NCBI GenBank assembly: GCA_964370835.1
Contig: CAYJLO010000004.1
Coordinates: forward strand, 1-64,000
Direction: 5' to 3'
DNA length: 64,000 bases
Origin: CAYJAD01 sp964370835
GTDB lineage: Bacteria; Desulfobacterota; Desulfovibrionia; Desulfovibrionales; Desulfovibrionaceae
Below are positions 8,008-17,321 of the stretch, piece by piece. The notes below the pieces were generated by a model. The model had not been told where the DNA came from and did no database searches. It saw only the letters and a list, made by a program, of their open reading frames with translations. Both the position numbers and the translations under genes were made by a program. The first letter of the stretch is position 1, and each line of letters starts with the position of its first letter.

Positions 8008-8039
8008 AAAAAAGGAAAAACAAAGGTTTTTCCTTTTTT
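8008..8039 (+). terminator. Intrinsic terminator after the yedE-tusA-DUF3343-kinase set
   Basis: AAAAAGGAAAAAC and GTTTTTCCTTTTT form a long A/T-rich stem with a loop of about four bases, ending in a run of T. It starts 13 bases after the kinase-like stop. Confidence 0.85.
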
Positions 8040-8181
8040 ATGTGTTAAATGTAAATAAATGAAGGGAATGGGCCTGTCTTTTTAAAAAAATATCCAGATT
8101 AAGGTAAAATTTCACAATAAGTTATTGCCTTTGCGTGCAGTATTTTGTAATCTGAAGGTGTAAATCTAAGGGAGGTATTTT

Positions 8182-9258
8182 ATGTCTGAAGAACAACAGA
8201 AGCCGACACCTGCGGTTGTGTATCTTATTCTTGGTATTTTTTTAGTTTTTTTGTTTGGATCCGGTCTTTTTTCCATGGAAAAACACTTTTCTGGTCAGAA
8301 AATCACCCTTAGTGAAATTCGCCAAAAAGCCATTATCATGCCCAGTGCCAGTAGAGTGGACCCCACCTATGACGGTAAGCTGGTGCACACTCAAGGCAAT
8401 GCCAATACCACGCAGTCTTTACAAGATGCTCGCTTTGGCATAGATGTAAAGGCCTTGGGTTTAGTGTATAAAGTGGAGTACTATCAAGATGTTAACACAG
8501 GTGAAGGTTTTGATGTGGACTGGACAAATACGCCTGCAAAATTTTTGAATCCGCAAGACTATGCTGTCAACGCTCCCATCATGGCCAGCTTGGTAGATAA
8601 AACGGAATATGTAAAAGAAGCCACTTTGGGCGGTTATGCCATGGGTGAAAATCTTTTGCACGGCTTGCGTGATGCAAGACCTTTGGATCTGCGAGTAAGC
8701 CCTGAGCAATTGGAAGCTTTGCACGTGAGTATGTTGGAAGAGGCCAAAAAGGCTTTGCACGTGTCTGACAGTGTGGAAGTGTACCTTAAGGCTCTACAAG
8801 AAGGAGATAGTCCTAGAATTTTGGCCAAAATCGTGGATAATACCTTGTATTTAGGCAATGACCCCAATGACCCACAATTGGGTGATATTCGTTTAAGCTT
8901 TGATGTTATTCCCGAGCAGGAAGTGAGCACACTGGCTGTGATTCATGGTAGCAGTATTGACGCGTACGAAGATGCCAGAGGCGAAGCCATTCCTCTTATT
9001 TACGCTGGAAGGTTGAACACAGAAGAGGTTATCGCCATGCGTGGCACTGAAGATAATTATGATGTTTGGCTGTTACGTGTTCTTTTTGGCACACTTATTG
9101 TTTTTGGGGCACGTATGATCATTTCTTATTTTCGTAGAGATGCCATTGAAAAAGGTGTACCTAGTTCCTTCTGTAATGTGAACCCATGGGGCCCCACCAT
9201 AGCTTTGGGCTTGGTGTTGACTGTGCTGATTTCATTATCTGGCCAAATTATGGGTTAA
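8182..9258 (+). CDS. TMEM43-family membrane protein
   Basis: A 358-residue protein of the TMEM43 (LUMA, DUF1625) family, best known from animals and found scattered in bacteria. One hydrophobic segment lies at about residues 11-28. A long extracytoplasmic domain follows, with the family motif GKLVHTQGNANT...LQDARFGIDVKALGLVYKVEYYQ at about residues 65-101. Membrane segments return near residues 292-310 and 337-356. The role in bacteria is unknown; in animals it is tied to membrane and nuclear-envelope organisation. The start ATG 8182 has a GGGAGG ribosome site 7 bases upstream. The gene stands alone, with terminators on both sides. Confidence 0.82.
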   Translation: MSEEQQKPTPAVVYLILGIFLVFLFGSGLFSMEKHFSGQKITLSEIRQKAIIMPSASRVDPTYDGKLVHTQGNANTTQSLQDARFGIDVKALGLVYKVEYYQDVNTGEGFDVDWTNTPAKFLNPQDYAVNAPIMASLVDKTEYVKEATLGGYAMGENLLHGLRDARPLDLRVSPEQLEALHVSMLEEAKKALHVSDSVEVYLKALQEGDSPRILAKIVDNTLYLGNDPNDPQLGDIRLSFDVIPEQEVSTLAVIHGSSIDAYEDARGEAIPLIYAGRLNTEEVIAMRGTEDNYDVWLLRVLFGTLIVFGARMIISYFRRDAIEKGVPSSFCNVNPWGPTIALGLVLTVLISLSGQIMG

Positions 9259-9281
9259 AAACTTTCTTTAGATTACATGTA

Positions 9282-9314
9282 AGAGCCTTAGGGATGTCCT
9301 AAGGCTCTTTTTTT
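9282..9314 (+). terminator. Intrinsic terminator of the TMEM43-like gene
   Basis: AGAGCCTTAGG pairs with CCTAAGGCTCT around a short loop, followed by a run of seven T residues. It is 23 bases after the stop codon. Confidence 0.92.
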
Positions 9315-9404
9315 ATGTATGTGAAAGGAAAATAGTAGCGATGAAGGAAAGCGTAGAATAGAAAACGTAGCTTAGTGTAATTTTTATACGCGCCATGGGG
9401 CGTT

Positions 9405-10388
9405 TTACGATGTGAGTCCTTGTACAATGACAATAACAAGGGGCATGGTGAACACCGAGAGCAATGTTCCGATGAGCACAGCAGTGGCGCAGCCTTCTTC
9501 CAAAGCGCTGTACTTCACCGCTATAATATGACACATGACAGCCGCGGGCATGGCCGACAAAATGGTCATGGTAGCAAGGCTAACACCGCTACTTCCCATG
9601 GCTAAAGCAAAAACATATACGAGCACAGGGGTGAGGAAGAGTTTAGCAAAAAGTGTGAGGGCAAGTGATGCAACATGGATGTTTTTTCGAAAAGAAAATT
9701 GTCCGCTTCTATGGCTTTGTTTCCATGCTTGTAGCTGGCTTGCCACCGACATGCCCATGCAAAAAAGAGCGCATGGTGCAGAGGCAGAGCCCAATATTTC
9801 CATCATACTCAGAATGGGCATGGGAATGGAAATTTGCCCAAGACTCACAACCATGCCAAGGCAAGAACTTATGAGGGCAGGATTTTTGTACAAGGACGTG
9901 ATAATATTTTTCAGCGTATCCGACGCTTTGGCTGATTTTTTGCCCTGTAAAGAAAGAAATACATCGGCAAAAACAAAAGGAAATGTGGGTGTTAAGATAA
10001 TAATACCTGCCATGGCTTTTGCTTCGTCGCTGCCGGGATAGAGCAGAAGAATAATGGGGAGGCCCATGAAGGCGCAATTGGGAAAGGAGGCCGTAACGCC
10101 ATTGATGAGGCTTTCTTTCCAGCCAAGCTTAGTACATCGAGTGAGTAGTGTTATCAGCGCTTGAGAAACAAGTAATCCTAAAATACAACCCCAAACTGGC
10201 ATGATGGAAATATGCTCAAGTTTTACCGATGCCATGAGGTAAAAGAGTAAGCTTGGTAAAGAATACCAGTAAATGAATTGATTGAGACTGGCAACGGTAT
10301 TGGCTGGCAGAAGCTGTTGCCTATGCGCTAAGGCACCCATGAACATTATACCAAAGACAGGTATAAGGGTAAAAATAATGGCTAGCAT
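9405..10388 (-). CDS. AEC (auxin efflux carrier) family transporter
   Basis: Inner-membrane transporter of 327 residues with about ten hydrophobic segments, split into two five-helix halves by a polar region near residues 155-235 (KKSAKASD, QSHRSGQFSFRKN). The pattern TASFPNCAFMGLPI near residue 100 is the conserved AEC motif (NxGxxGLP-like). AEC proteins in anaerobes often move organic acids such as malate, but the substrate cannot be read from sequence. The gene ends 9 bases from the downstream end of the LysE-type gene (9405-10388 lies after 10398-10979 in transcription), so both are probably on one message. Confidence 0.87.
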   Translation of the reverse strand: MLAIIFTLIPVFGIMFMGALAHRQQLLPANTVASLNQFIYWYSLPSLLFYLMASVKLEHISIMPVWGCILGLLVSQALITLLTRCTKLGWKESLINGVTASFPNCAFMGLPIILLLYPGSDEAKAMAGIIILTPTFPFVFADVFLSLQGKKSAKASDTLKNIITSLYKNPALISSCLGMVVSLGQISIPMPILSMMEILGSASAPCALFCMGMSVASQLQAWKQSHRSGQFSFRKNIHVASLALTLFAKLFLTPVLVYVFALAMGSSGVSLATMTILSAMPAAVMCHIIAVKYSALEEGCATAVLIGTLLSVFTMPLVIVIVQGLTS

Positions 10389-10397
10389 GGTGGGCTC

Positions 10398-10979
10398 CTA
10401 AAGGAATAAAGACACGGCACAATACACCAAGGATAAGGCAAGGCATGTGTTTATCAACTTGGCGTGCTGTGTAAACAATGTTTTTAAAACACTGCCGCCC
10501 ACGGCCCATAACACCGTGAACAAAAAACCTATGGTGGCCAATAACAGTGCGTAAAAAATCAGTGCAGGATTGTTGCCCTGATGATGTGGCATTATATATA
10601 CTTGCATGGAAATTAAGCAGTATACATAGTATTTGGCATTGATAAACTGCAAAAGCATGCCGGACACAAAGAGATTAGGAATGTGCTTTTGTCGCAAATC
10701 AGAAGATGCGGTGAAGGTTTTCCACGCCAAGTACAGCATATATATGGCGCCCACCACCTGCGTGGGAAATTGAATACTGGGCAAAAGGCCATAAATGGCA
10801 TTGCCCACCACTGTGCAGAGCAATATGACCAAGCTCATGCCCAGCCAAACGCCCAAATTAAAGCTAAAGCTACGTCGAAAACCAAATTGGCTGGCATTGG
10901 CCATGGACATGATATTATTGGGTCCCGGGGTGGCGGCCGTCACACAAGCATAGGTGAGAAAGGAAATATAATCGAGCAT
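10398..10979 (-). CDS. LysE-family amino-acid exporter (RhtB type)
   Basis: A 193-residue inner-membrane protein with about six hydrophobic segments. The LysE/RhtB signature TPGPNNIMSMANASQFGFRR (about residues 17-36) is clear, and the rest matches the family in length. These proteins export amino acids or related compounds; the substrate is unknown. The start ATG 10979 (MLDYISFL) is chosen because it places the first helix at the N-terminus as in relatives; a TTG at 11018 would add 13 polar residues. It is transcribed before the AEC gene with 9 bases between them, which suggests an export pair. Confidence 0.87.
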   Translation of the reverse strand: MLDYISFLTYACVTAATPGPNNIMSMANASQFGFRRSFSFNLGVWLGMSLVILLCTVVGNAIYGLLPSIQFPTQVVGAIYMLYLAWKTFTASSDLRQKHIPNLFVSGMLLQFINAKYYVYCLISMQVYIMPHHQGNNPALIFYALLLATIGFLFTVLWAVGGSVLKTLFTQHAKLINTCLALSLVYCAVSLFL

Positions 10980-11033
10980 GGTGCGTCTTTTTTGAGTACA
11001 TGCGCTTGATTTTAACAACCAAGCGCATGGGGG

Positions 11034-11465
11034 TTAGCGAGTAAGTTCTTCCAATAAGTTCACAGCAGTGGTGAGCGTTTTGGTGCAAACTGTTTTTTTG
11101 GCATCCTTGGCAAGTTCCATACCTTCTGGGGTGTTAATGTCGTGACCCAGAAGGTTTTGACAGCGCACCATGCCAAATTCATCGCGAAAGCGCTGCATGA
11201 ATTCACGGCCCTTGGCTTTGGAAAGCTTTCTGGCTTCTTTATCGTCCGGATTTCCGGAGCCGTACTTAAGGCCCATGATAAGCATGGCACCAGAGGCTGC
11301 GCCGCATACTTCTCCTACGCACATGCCAGCACCTAAAGTGGCTGAAATGCGCATCATATCTTCTTGTTTTATGCCGTAATCTTCGCAAAAAGCACAGGCC
11401 ACCGCTTGAGCGCAATTGGCGCCGGCTTTTTTTATGGCAAACATTTTCTCTAATTTTTCAGACAT
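11034..11465 (-). CDS. C_GCAxxG_C_C family redox protein
   Basis: A 143-residue soluble protein with the spaced cysteine pattern of the C_GCAxxG_C_C family: NCAQAV with C18, GAGMCVGEVCGAASGAM with C49 and C54, then RCQNLLG near residue 100 and a further cysteine near 125. The family is assumed to bind an Fe-S cluster or act as a redox-active carrier; it is common in anaerobes and its role is not known. The start at 11465 (MSEKLEKMF) is preceded by GAGGGA. An in-frame start at 11564 would add a non-conserved hydrophobic leader that overlaps the repeat remnant, so it was not used. Confidence 0.85.
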   Translation of the reverse strand: MSEKLEKMFAIKKAGANCAQAVACAFCEDYGIKQEDMMRISATLGAGMCVGEVCGAASGAMLIMGLKYGSGNPDDKEARKLSKAKGREFMQRFRDEFGMVRCQNLLGHDINTPEGMELAKDAKKTVCTKTLTTAVNLLEELTR

Positions 11466-11542
11466 AATCCCTCGCAAATATAAAAAGTAAATGTCCTCAT
11501 AGCATAGGGCGCAAGCAATGTAAAATATATGAGAAATGAGTT

Positions 11543-11670
11543 TTGCATGGAAGCAGGAGAACATCTAAGGCGCAAGATATTTTTAAGGCTATTAAAGTTG
11601 GTAATTGCTACGCCTTTACCGCCCTTTATGCTGGTTTTATGGTACTAAAAAGAGCCCTCTTCCGCATATG
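11543..11670 (+). repeat. Decayed copy 3 of the 120-bp inverted-repeat element
   Basis: Aligns in the + orientation over its full length with copies 1 and 2: GGAGAAC on the left, AAGGCGCAAGATAT, a TAAA in the place of the core loop, GCTACGCCTTTACCGCCCTTT, then a GGTACTAAAAAGAG segment in place of the CGCCAAAAAGTG block and CCTCTTCC on the right. The ends are only partly complementary and the core stem is disrupted. The flanking genes both run on the minus strand, so this copy is inverted relative to transcription, unlike copies 1 and 2. That argues against a simple terminator role. Confidence 0.65.
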
Positions 11671-11747
11671 CCATCTTTCCCTAAAGGGCGCTTATGTATG
11701 ATTACTTTAGTGATTTTTGGGGGCCATGGAGTAAGGGGGAGGCTCAT

Positions 11748-11783
11748 AAAAAAGAGGGAAGCCTTTTAAAAAAGATTTCCCTC
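11748..11783 (-). terminator. Intrinsic terminator of the fused dehydrogenase gene
   Basis: On the minus strand, GAGGGAA pairs with TTCCCTC across an AT-rich loop and is followed by TTTTTT. It begins 26 bases beyond the stop codon of the dehydrogenase. Confidence 0.85.
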
Positions 11784-11808
11784 CCACACAATAGATTTTT
11801 TAATGAGT

Positions 11809-14800
11809 TTATACTTTTATTTTGCGCACATGCCCACGAGTTTCCAACAATTTCTTTTTAAAGCTTTGTCGCCAGTCGGGGCCGTCCAAGTGTTGCGCCA
11901 GCCACTCACTGGTGTGTAGAACAGGGCGTTTTATGGAAAGGTTTTCCAAAACGCGCCCAATACCCACTTTACAGGATGGACAAGACACAATGACAGGGCC
12001 AGCATAATGGCTCAGAGCTTCGCTTATGTTTTGGCTCTTACGTTCACGCAACGTATTGTAAATGTGCGGTGAAGTCATGGCACCCATGCCGGATTCGCCG
12101 CAGCAGCCGGGAGACGTGGTGAAGCTGGCTCCGGTGAAGTTTGAAAGGGCTTTCAGTAGTGCTTTACGGCCTTTTACCTTATGCACTCCGGCCCACTCTG
12201 CGTGGCAAGATTCGTGATAGAGGCGCGGGGCTCCATCCAAATTGGCTTGGGCAGGGAGACCTTCCAAGACTAGCTGTATGGCGTCCTTATGCTCTAGGCC
12301 CAATTGCGTGGTAATGGGTTCAATACCTTCAATACATGTGCCACAGGCCGTGACCACATAATGCGTATCAAAATGCGAGGCACAAGCTTCTTCCAAAAGT
12401 TCTGCCAAAAGCTTACGCACGTTTTCACGATTGCGGCGGAAAGGTTTCTCCATGCCAGCTGTGAGTAATGGATAGCCACAACATAAGTGGCGTGGTGGTA
12501 TGAGCACGCTATGGCCGGCCTTAAGCAAGAGCAACAACGTGGACATGGCTATGCGATCATAAAAGAGCGATCCGCCACAACCGGGGAAGTACAACACTGC
12601 TGGTTTGGGGTTTTCACTTTCGCCAAGGTCTGGAGTAAATATATGACCGCGTTGCAACTTCAAGGATTCGTACATATTGGTATAACCAATTTTAGCACCC
12701 TTGCCGGAGAAAAGCGGACTTTGTATTTTTTTGCGCCAAGCTGCAGGGATGAAGGTCACCATTTTATTTTGGGTTTTTTGTCCCAAGGAAGCCAACTTTG
12801 CCGCTTGAGGAATGCGTTTTTGCGGATCCGTCATGAGCCATTGCAAAGCACGCGTCTTGATGGGGTGGCCGCCATTGCCTTTGGACTGCAACATGGTGCG
12901 CAAGGTGAGGGCCACTTCACCGGAAGGAATCTTCACAGGACATACGGCAGAGCAACGTCCACAGGCTGTGCAGTGTTCAAATATATCGTTGATGTGTTGC
13001 AAAAGCCTTTCGTCCATGCGGCCTGTATTGGCTTGGATATAATAGATGGCTTCTAGCAACATACCCAGCACCATATTTTTATTGCGCGGATGCCATTGCA
13101 TGGAGCGCTCTGGATAGGTCATGGAGCATACATGTTTACACTTACCGCAGCGCGTACAGTTTTGCACAAGGCTTAACAAGTCCATGAGTTGTTCTTTGTC
13201 CGGCAGGCCACTTTCTCTAATGTCATTGATGAGACCGTTAAAAGAGAAGGTGAAGGGGCGAACGGGCAACTCTTTATTGATGAGCTTTGCGGGATTAAGA
13301 ATGTCACGCGGGTCCACCCTGTCTTTGAATTCGCGCAGGGCATTGATTTTGTCTTGATGTAAGAAAGCAATTTTGGTGATGCCTATGCCATGCTCACCGG
13401 AAACGGCGCCGCCCATGTCTTGTGCTGTGGTCATGACGCGTGCGGCCACTTTTTCCGCTTCTTCCAGCATATGGTGGTCGCTGGAGTTCACAGGAATGTT
13501 CACGTGGCAATTGCCATCACCGGCATGCATATGACTGGCCACAATAATGCGACTGGCATACATATATTCAATAATTTGATGTATCTTTTTCTCTAAGGTG
13601 TCATACTTGGTGGCTAAATCCTTTAAGAAAAAGACTGCGCGCATGAACATTTCTTCATCGCTGATTTCCGATGCGGAAATATCCCCTCGGGCCACTTTGG
13701 AAATATAGGAAAACTCGCGGTTAAATTCTTTATCTTCCAAAGGGAATCCAGGTAAACGCCCCACCGACTGCATGGCATAGCGAAAAGCAGAAGCCACACA
13801 TTCAAGATTTAATTGCTCAAGGAAGAGGGCAAAGTCCGGAATGCGAGCCATGGGAATGACCACGTCTTCGTTAATTTTAAAGCCAGAAGTGCGCTTGGCG
13901 ATGGCGGACAGCTTATGTCTATCTTCCCAAAAGAGTTCGGCTTCCTTGGCATTTTGGGCAACGGTACAGTCCACATTGTCTTGTTTTTCCACAACTTCCA
14001 CAATGGCCTTTTGACATTTTTCCAAGAGGATCTCATCATCGCCATCAATTTGCACAATGATAACCGAAATGGGGTCCCCTTCATATGTTGTGGATTTTCT
14101 TTTATAGCCAATGGCTTGCACGTATTTTACGTTAAACTCTTCTAAAGCAGAAATGCTGGCATAGTCACCATCTTGACGAATTTGGTCGCGAAGCTTTACC
14201 AGTTCGCCAATGACCACAGCCGCCGTATGCATGGATCTTCCGAAAAACTCCAATACGATGACCTTAGAATACTCTGGTTTTTTGTGTAAAATAAAACTAG
14301 CTTCGGTGATGATGCCGTCCACGCCTTCTTTTTGCATGCCAGGCAAACCGCCAAGGGCTTTGTTGGTAACGTCTTTACCAAGGCCGGGCAAACGCACTTC
14401 TTCACCATGCAATTGTACCACATTGCGCACCCCGCCGGACATGTCCTTGATTTCAAAGGTGGCATATTCTTGGGGCAAAATTTTATGTCTGGGGTGATTT
14501 TTGCGTTCCACGGTAATGATTTCACCCGTGGGGGTAACCATGCGCCACCAGAGTAAATTGTCCAAGGTGGTGCCGTATTCAAAAGCACAAGGCCCGCCGG
14601 CGTTTTCCGCTATATTACCGCCAATGGAAGAGGCTAGCTTGGAAGCTGGGTCAATGGAAAAGAAAAGATTCTTGGCATCGGCAGCCTTGATGGCCTCGTG
14701 AGTAAGTAAGCCGGCCTCACAGGTGAGAGTGAGATTTTCGGTGTCTATTTCGGCAATATTTGTGAGACGTGTGAGGCTCACAATGACGGTACGCTTGCGC

Positions 14801-15339
14801 GCAGGCACAGCGCCGCCAGTCATGCCGGAGCCACCACCGCGGGGAATGAGAGCAAATTTTTTGTCATTGGCAAGGCGAACTAATTCTGCCACCTGCTCTG
14901 TGGTGCTGGGCTCCACCACACACAGGGGGAGTTCCATGCGCAAGTCTGTGGCGTCAGTGGCATTTTCTACCAATGCACCGGGGCGCAAGATGATACATTC
15001 TTCCGGCATGAAGGAGCGAAAAGCTGCAATGAGTTCGGCGCGGAAGGCCATTTCTGCCTCGTGAGCAGACCAAAACATGGTAATGCCTTCTCCAATGCAG
15101 GTGGCATAGTGATGGGCCAAAGCCAATGAAGTTTTTTCAAAGGTCTTTTGCACACTTTGTCGTACGGTTTCGGCGTCGATGAAAGGGTTGTAGGCCACAA
15201 GAAAAAGTTCTTCAGCAATGGCAATGGCCAAGTTGCGTACGGATTCTGGCCATTCTTCAAAGTCATTGCGGTTGATACGGAGAATGCGGTTAACCACATA
15301 TACAGGAGAAATGGAAATATGCGGGCCTTTATGAGCCAT
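11809..15339 (-). CDS. Fused FAD-linked oxidase and Fe-S subunit, D-lactate/glycolate dehydrogenase type
   Basis: A 1,176-residue protein joining two units that are separate in GlcD and GlcF. The N-terminal half binds FAD (VEPSTTEQVAELVRLAN, then PRGGGSGMTGGAVP at about residues 140-180) with the FAD-linked oxidase C-terminal domain after it, including SGEHGIG near 650. Two ferredoxin-type motifs, CTRCGKCKHVC near residue 726 and CTACGRCSAVCP near 790, carry [4Fe-4S] clusters. Two CCG-type domains follow (FPGCGGS near 916, CCGYP near 953, HESCH near 1043, CCGESG near 1078), as in GlcF and heterodisulfide reductase. It probably oxidises D-lactate and passes electrons to the membrane pool. A GAGG ribosome site supports the start. 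The substrate (D-lactate, glycolate or another 2-hydroxyacid) is inferred. Confidence 0.88.
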   Translation of the reverse strand: MAHKGPHISISPVYVVNRILRINRNDFEEWPESVRNLAIAIAEELFLVAYNPFIDAETVRQSVQKTFEKTSLALAHHYATCIGEGITMFWSAHEAEMAFRAELIAAFRSFMPEECIILRPGALVENATDATDLRMELPLCVVEPSTTEQVAELVRLANDKKFALIPRGGGSGMTGGAVPARKRTVIVSLTRLTNIAEIDTENLTLTCEAGLLTHEAIKAADAKNLFFSIDPASKLASSIGGNIAENAGGPCAFEYGTTLDNLLWWRMVTPTGEIITVERKNHPRHKILPQEYATFEIKDMSGGVRNVVQLHGEEVRLPGLGKDVTNKALGGLPGMQKEGVDGIITEASFILHKKPEYSKVIVLEFFGRSMHTAAVVIGELVKLRDQIRQDGDYASISALEEFNVKYVQAIGYKRKSTTYEGDPISVIIVQIDGDDEILLEKCQKAIVEVVEKQDNVDCTVAQNAKEAELFWEDRHKLSAIAKRTSGFKINEDVVIPMARIPDFALFLEQLNLECVASAFRYAMQSVGRLPGFPLEDKEFNREFSYISKVARGDISASEISDEEMFMRAVFFLKDLATKYDTLEKKIHQIIEYMYASRIIVASHMHAGDGNCHVNIPVNSSDHHMLEEAEKVAARVMTTAQDMGGAVSGEHGIGITKIAFLHQDKINALREFKDRVDPRDILNPAKLINKELPVRPFTFSFNGLINDIRESGLPDKEQLMDLLSLVQNCTRCGKCKHVCSMTYPERSMQWHPRNKNMVLGMLLEAIYYIQANTGRMDERLLQHINDIFEHCTACGRCSAVCPVKIPSGEVALTLRTMLQSKGNGGHPIKTRALQWLMTDPQKRIPQAAKLASLGQKTQNKMVTFIPAAWRKKIQSPLFSGKGAKIGYTNMYESLKLQRGHIFTPDLGESENPKPAVLYFPGCGGSLFYDRIAMSTLLLLLKAGHSVLIPPRHLCCGYPLLTAGMEKPFRRNRENVRKLLAELLEEACASHFDTHYVVTACGTCIEGIEPITTQLGLEHKDAIQLVLEGLPAQANLDGAPRLYHESCHAEWAGVHKVKGRKALLKALSNFTGASFTTSPGCCGESGMGAMTSPHIYNTLRERKSQNISEALSHYAGPVIVSCPSCKVGIGRVLENLSIKRPVLHTSEWLAQHLDGPDWRQSFKKKLLETRGHVRKIKV

Positions 15340-15366
15340 AATGAGTGCCTCGTGTGGGGAATGAGT

Positions 15367-15846
15367 TTACCATTGGGAATAAGGATTGCTAATCAAGTGG
15401 ACATTTTTATAACGCATATCATGACTTACTTCTTGGCCAAGCCAAGGGGGACTGGCAAAGCTTTCGGCCTCACTGCCAAGTTCTATTTCTGCCACCACTA
15501 GGCCGGCATTGGCACCTAAAAAGACATCCACGTGCCAAATGTGCTCTTCATGGGGGATTTGATAGCGTATTTTTTCTATAAGGGGGGGCGTGGCTAAAGT
15601 GTCTAGCAAGACGCGTGCTTCTTCGGGGGGAATAGCGTATTCATATTCAGCGGCTGTGAGGGCGGAGACAAAGCTTTTAATGGTGATGAAAGCATTTTCT
15701 TGCGACCCATTTTGGCGCAGGCGTATGCGTATAACACGCTGGGGATCCGTGCTTAAATAACCTTGGGTGTACTTTGCGCCCTCTATGTTCATTTCTTGCC
15801 AAGGGCTACCGTGTACAAGAAATTTTCTTTCTATTTCCGTGGCCAT
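15367..15846 (-). CDS. CYTH-domain protein (triphosphate tunnel metalloenzyme)
   Basis: A 159-residue protein that is entirely a CYTH domain. The diagnostic EIERKFLV lies at residues 4-11, and acidic and basic pairs run through the strands (VIRIRLRQ, FITIKSF, EYEYAIP, VVAEIELGSE), as needed to hold a triphosphate in the tunnel. Single-domain members of this length are close to the class with inorganic triphosphatase or adenylyl cyclase (class IV) activity; which applies is not visible here. It is transcribed just before the fused dehydrogenase (27-bp gap between genes), so they may share a message. The start ATG is at 15846. Confidence 0.88.
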   Translation of the reverse strand: MATEIERKFLVHGSPWQEMNIEGAKYTQGYLSTDPQRVIRIRLRQNGSQENAFITIKSFVSALTAAEYEYAIPPEEARVLLDTLATPPLIEKIRYQIPHEEHIWHVDVFLGANAGLVVAEIELGSEAESFASPPWLGQEVSHDMRYKNVHLISNPYSQW

Positions 15847-16055
15847 GCTAGAGTGATAGTGCGTTTGCTATTTAAAGGTGTTGTATAAAAACATGTGGGC
15901 GGGATAAGTTTTCGCACCCCATGTATAAAACGAAACTCAAAGCAGAAGTATGCTTAATAAATCTGGTCACACAAGGCTCATAAAATGTATGTCGTGATTG
16001 TTTAAGGCACTTTTTCATGAAGCCTCATGCGACCAATATGAATTTTAGCTGTCTG

Positions 16056-17321
16056 CTAATCCCACTCGCGCTTATCTTCGATGGGGCGAATTTGCGGTGG
16101 AAGGCTACCTGGTGTGAGAACTTCCAATGTGGGACGCAATTTAATTTTTTCACGGAAAGCGTGTAAAAGTTCTTCTTCGCGTCTGAAATCACTGGTTTCC
16201 ACAAAGAGCACCATTTCATCAATGCCGCCAGGATTGGTAACTTCAATCTGCCAGCGTTTGATTTCTTCAAAGTTGCTCATGACTTGCTCCACTTGGTGCG
16301 GATACACAAACATACCCTTAATGCGGGCAGTGGTGTCTACGCGACCCACAGTGGCTCCAAGGCGCGGGCTGGTGCGTCCGCATGCACAAGGTGAGCGGTC
16401 AATATAAGACAAGTCACCGGTGGCAAGACGAATGAGGGGATAGGTCTTATTGAAGGCCGTCACCACAATTTCACCCACTTCACCGTCCTTTAAAGGAATA
16501 CCAGTGTCTGGATGGCAAATTTCCACATAACAACGGTTAGCAATATGCAGACCGGTTTTATGGAAGCACTCATAGCCAATACAGCCCACATCGGCGGTGC
16601 CATAGCCTTGGCGTAACAGAATATCGTACTTCTTTTCCAGTTGATTACGCATTTTTTCAGAAAGGCGCTCACCAGTAACAAAGCCCACTTCGAGGAAGAG
16701 ATCTTTACGTAGGTTAAGACCTTTTTCTTCTGCGCGTTGGGCCAAGTGCATTAAGAAGCTTGGCGTGCCCACATAGCCGGAAACACGCAATTTTTGCATG
16801 ATATCCAGTTGCGTAATGGCCTCGGAGGGGCCGGCAGGAATGACGGCGCAACCAAGGTTACGTAAAGGCTCTTCAAACATGAGCCCAGCAGGGGAGAGGT
16901 GATAGTTAAAAGTAACTTGCACCGCATCGCCCGGACGATATCCGGCGGCATAGAAGGCTTCTGTGTAACCCCAGTAATCATCGGCTCTATCTTCTGGGTC
17001 AAAGATGGGCCCGGGAGAGAGGAAAATACGTTTTAAGTCACCAATGTCCTTGGTGAGTAAACCACCAAGGCGTGGCCCCATGGATTGCAAAAAGATAAGC
17101 TCTTTTTTCTTCAGGATGGGGATATGTTTGATATCAGAAAGGGTTTTGAACTTGTCAACATTAAACTGGGCACGATCAAAACGTTTTTTTACATCCTCAG
17201 AGTAGCGGTAAGCATAAGAAAGTAAATCTTTTAATTGAATAAGATAAAATTGCTTGCGTTCGCTTTCGTCAAGCACTTCCTTACGATTATAAATACCTTC
17301 GGTGCGGTCTTTACGAGTCAT
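16056..17321 (-). CDS. Phenylacetate--CoA ligase family AMP-forming enzyme
   Basis: A 421-residue member of the PaaK/coenzyme-F390-synthetase branch of adenylate-forming ligases. Visible are a short N-terminal helical region, the nucleotide region FVTGERLSEKMR, YGTADVGCIGYEC (the usual YGxTE site), the C-terminal TGDLSYIDRSPCACGRTSPRLG segment with a likely zinc-type cysteine pair, and GRVDTTARIKGMFVYPHQVE. It activates an aryl or indole acid to its CoA ester via an acyl-AMP. The start at 17321 is fixed by GGGAG seven bases upstream; an in-frame ATG at 17348 has no ribosome site. The gene is alone, so the substrate is unknown. Confidence 0.85.
   Translation of the reverse strand: MTRKDRTEGIYNRKEVLDESERKQFYLIQLKDLLSYAYRYSEDVKKRFDRAQFNVDKFKTLSDIKHIPILKKKELIFLQSMGPRLGGLLTKDIGDLKRIFLSPGPIFDPEDRADDYWGYTEAFYAAGYRPGDAVQVTFNYHLSPAGLMFEEPLRNLGCAVIPAGPSEAITQLDIMQKLRVSGYVGTPSFLMHLAQRAEEKGLNLRKDLFLEVGFVTGERLSEKMRNQLEKKYDILLRQGYGTADVGCIGYECFHKTGLHIANRCYVEICHPDTGIPLKDGEVGEIVVTAFNKTYPLIRLATGDLSYIDRSPCACGRTSPRLGATVGRVDTTARIKGMFVYPHQVEQVMSNFEEIKRWQIEVTNPGGIDEMVLFVETSDFRREEELLHAFREKIKLRPTLEVLTPGSLPPQIRPIEDKREWD

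Noticed and set aside
9535..10041. Plus-strand open frame of 168 codons
   Set aside because: It is the reverse strand of the AEC transporter gene and has no features of its own.
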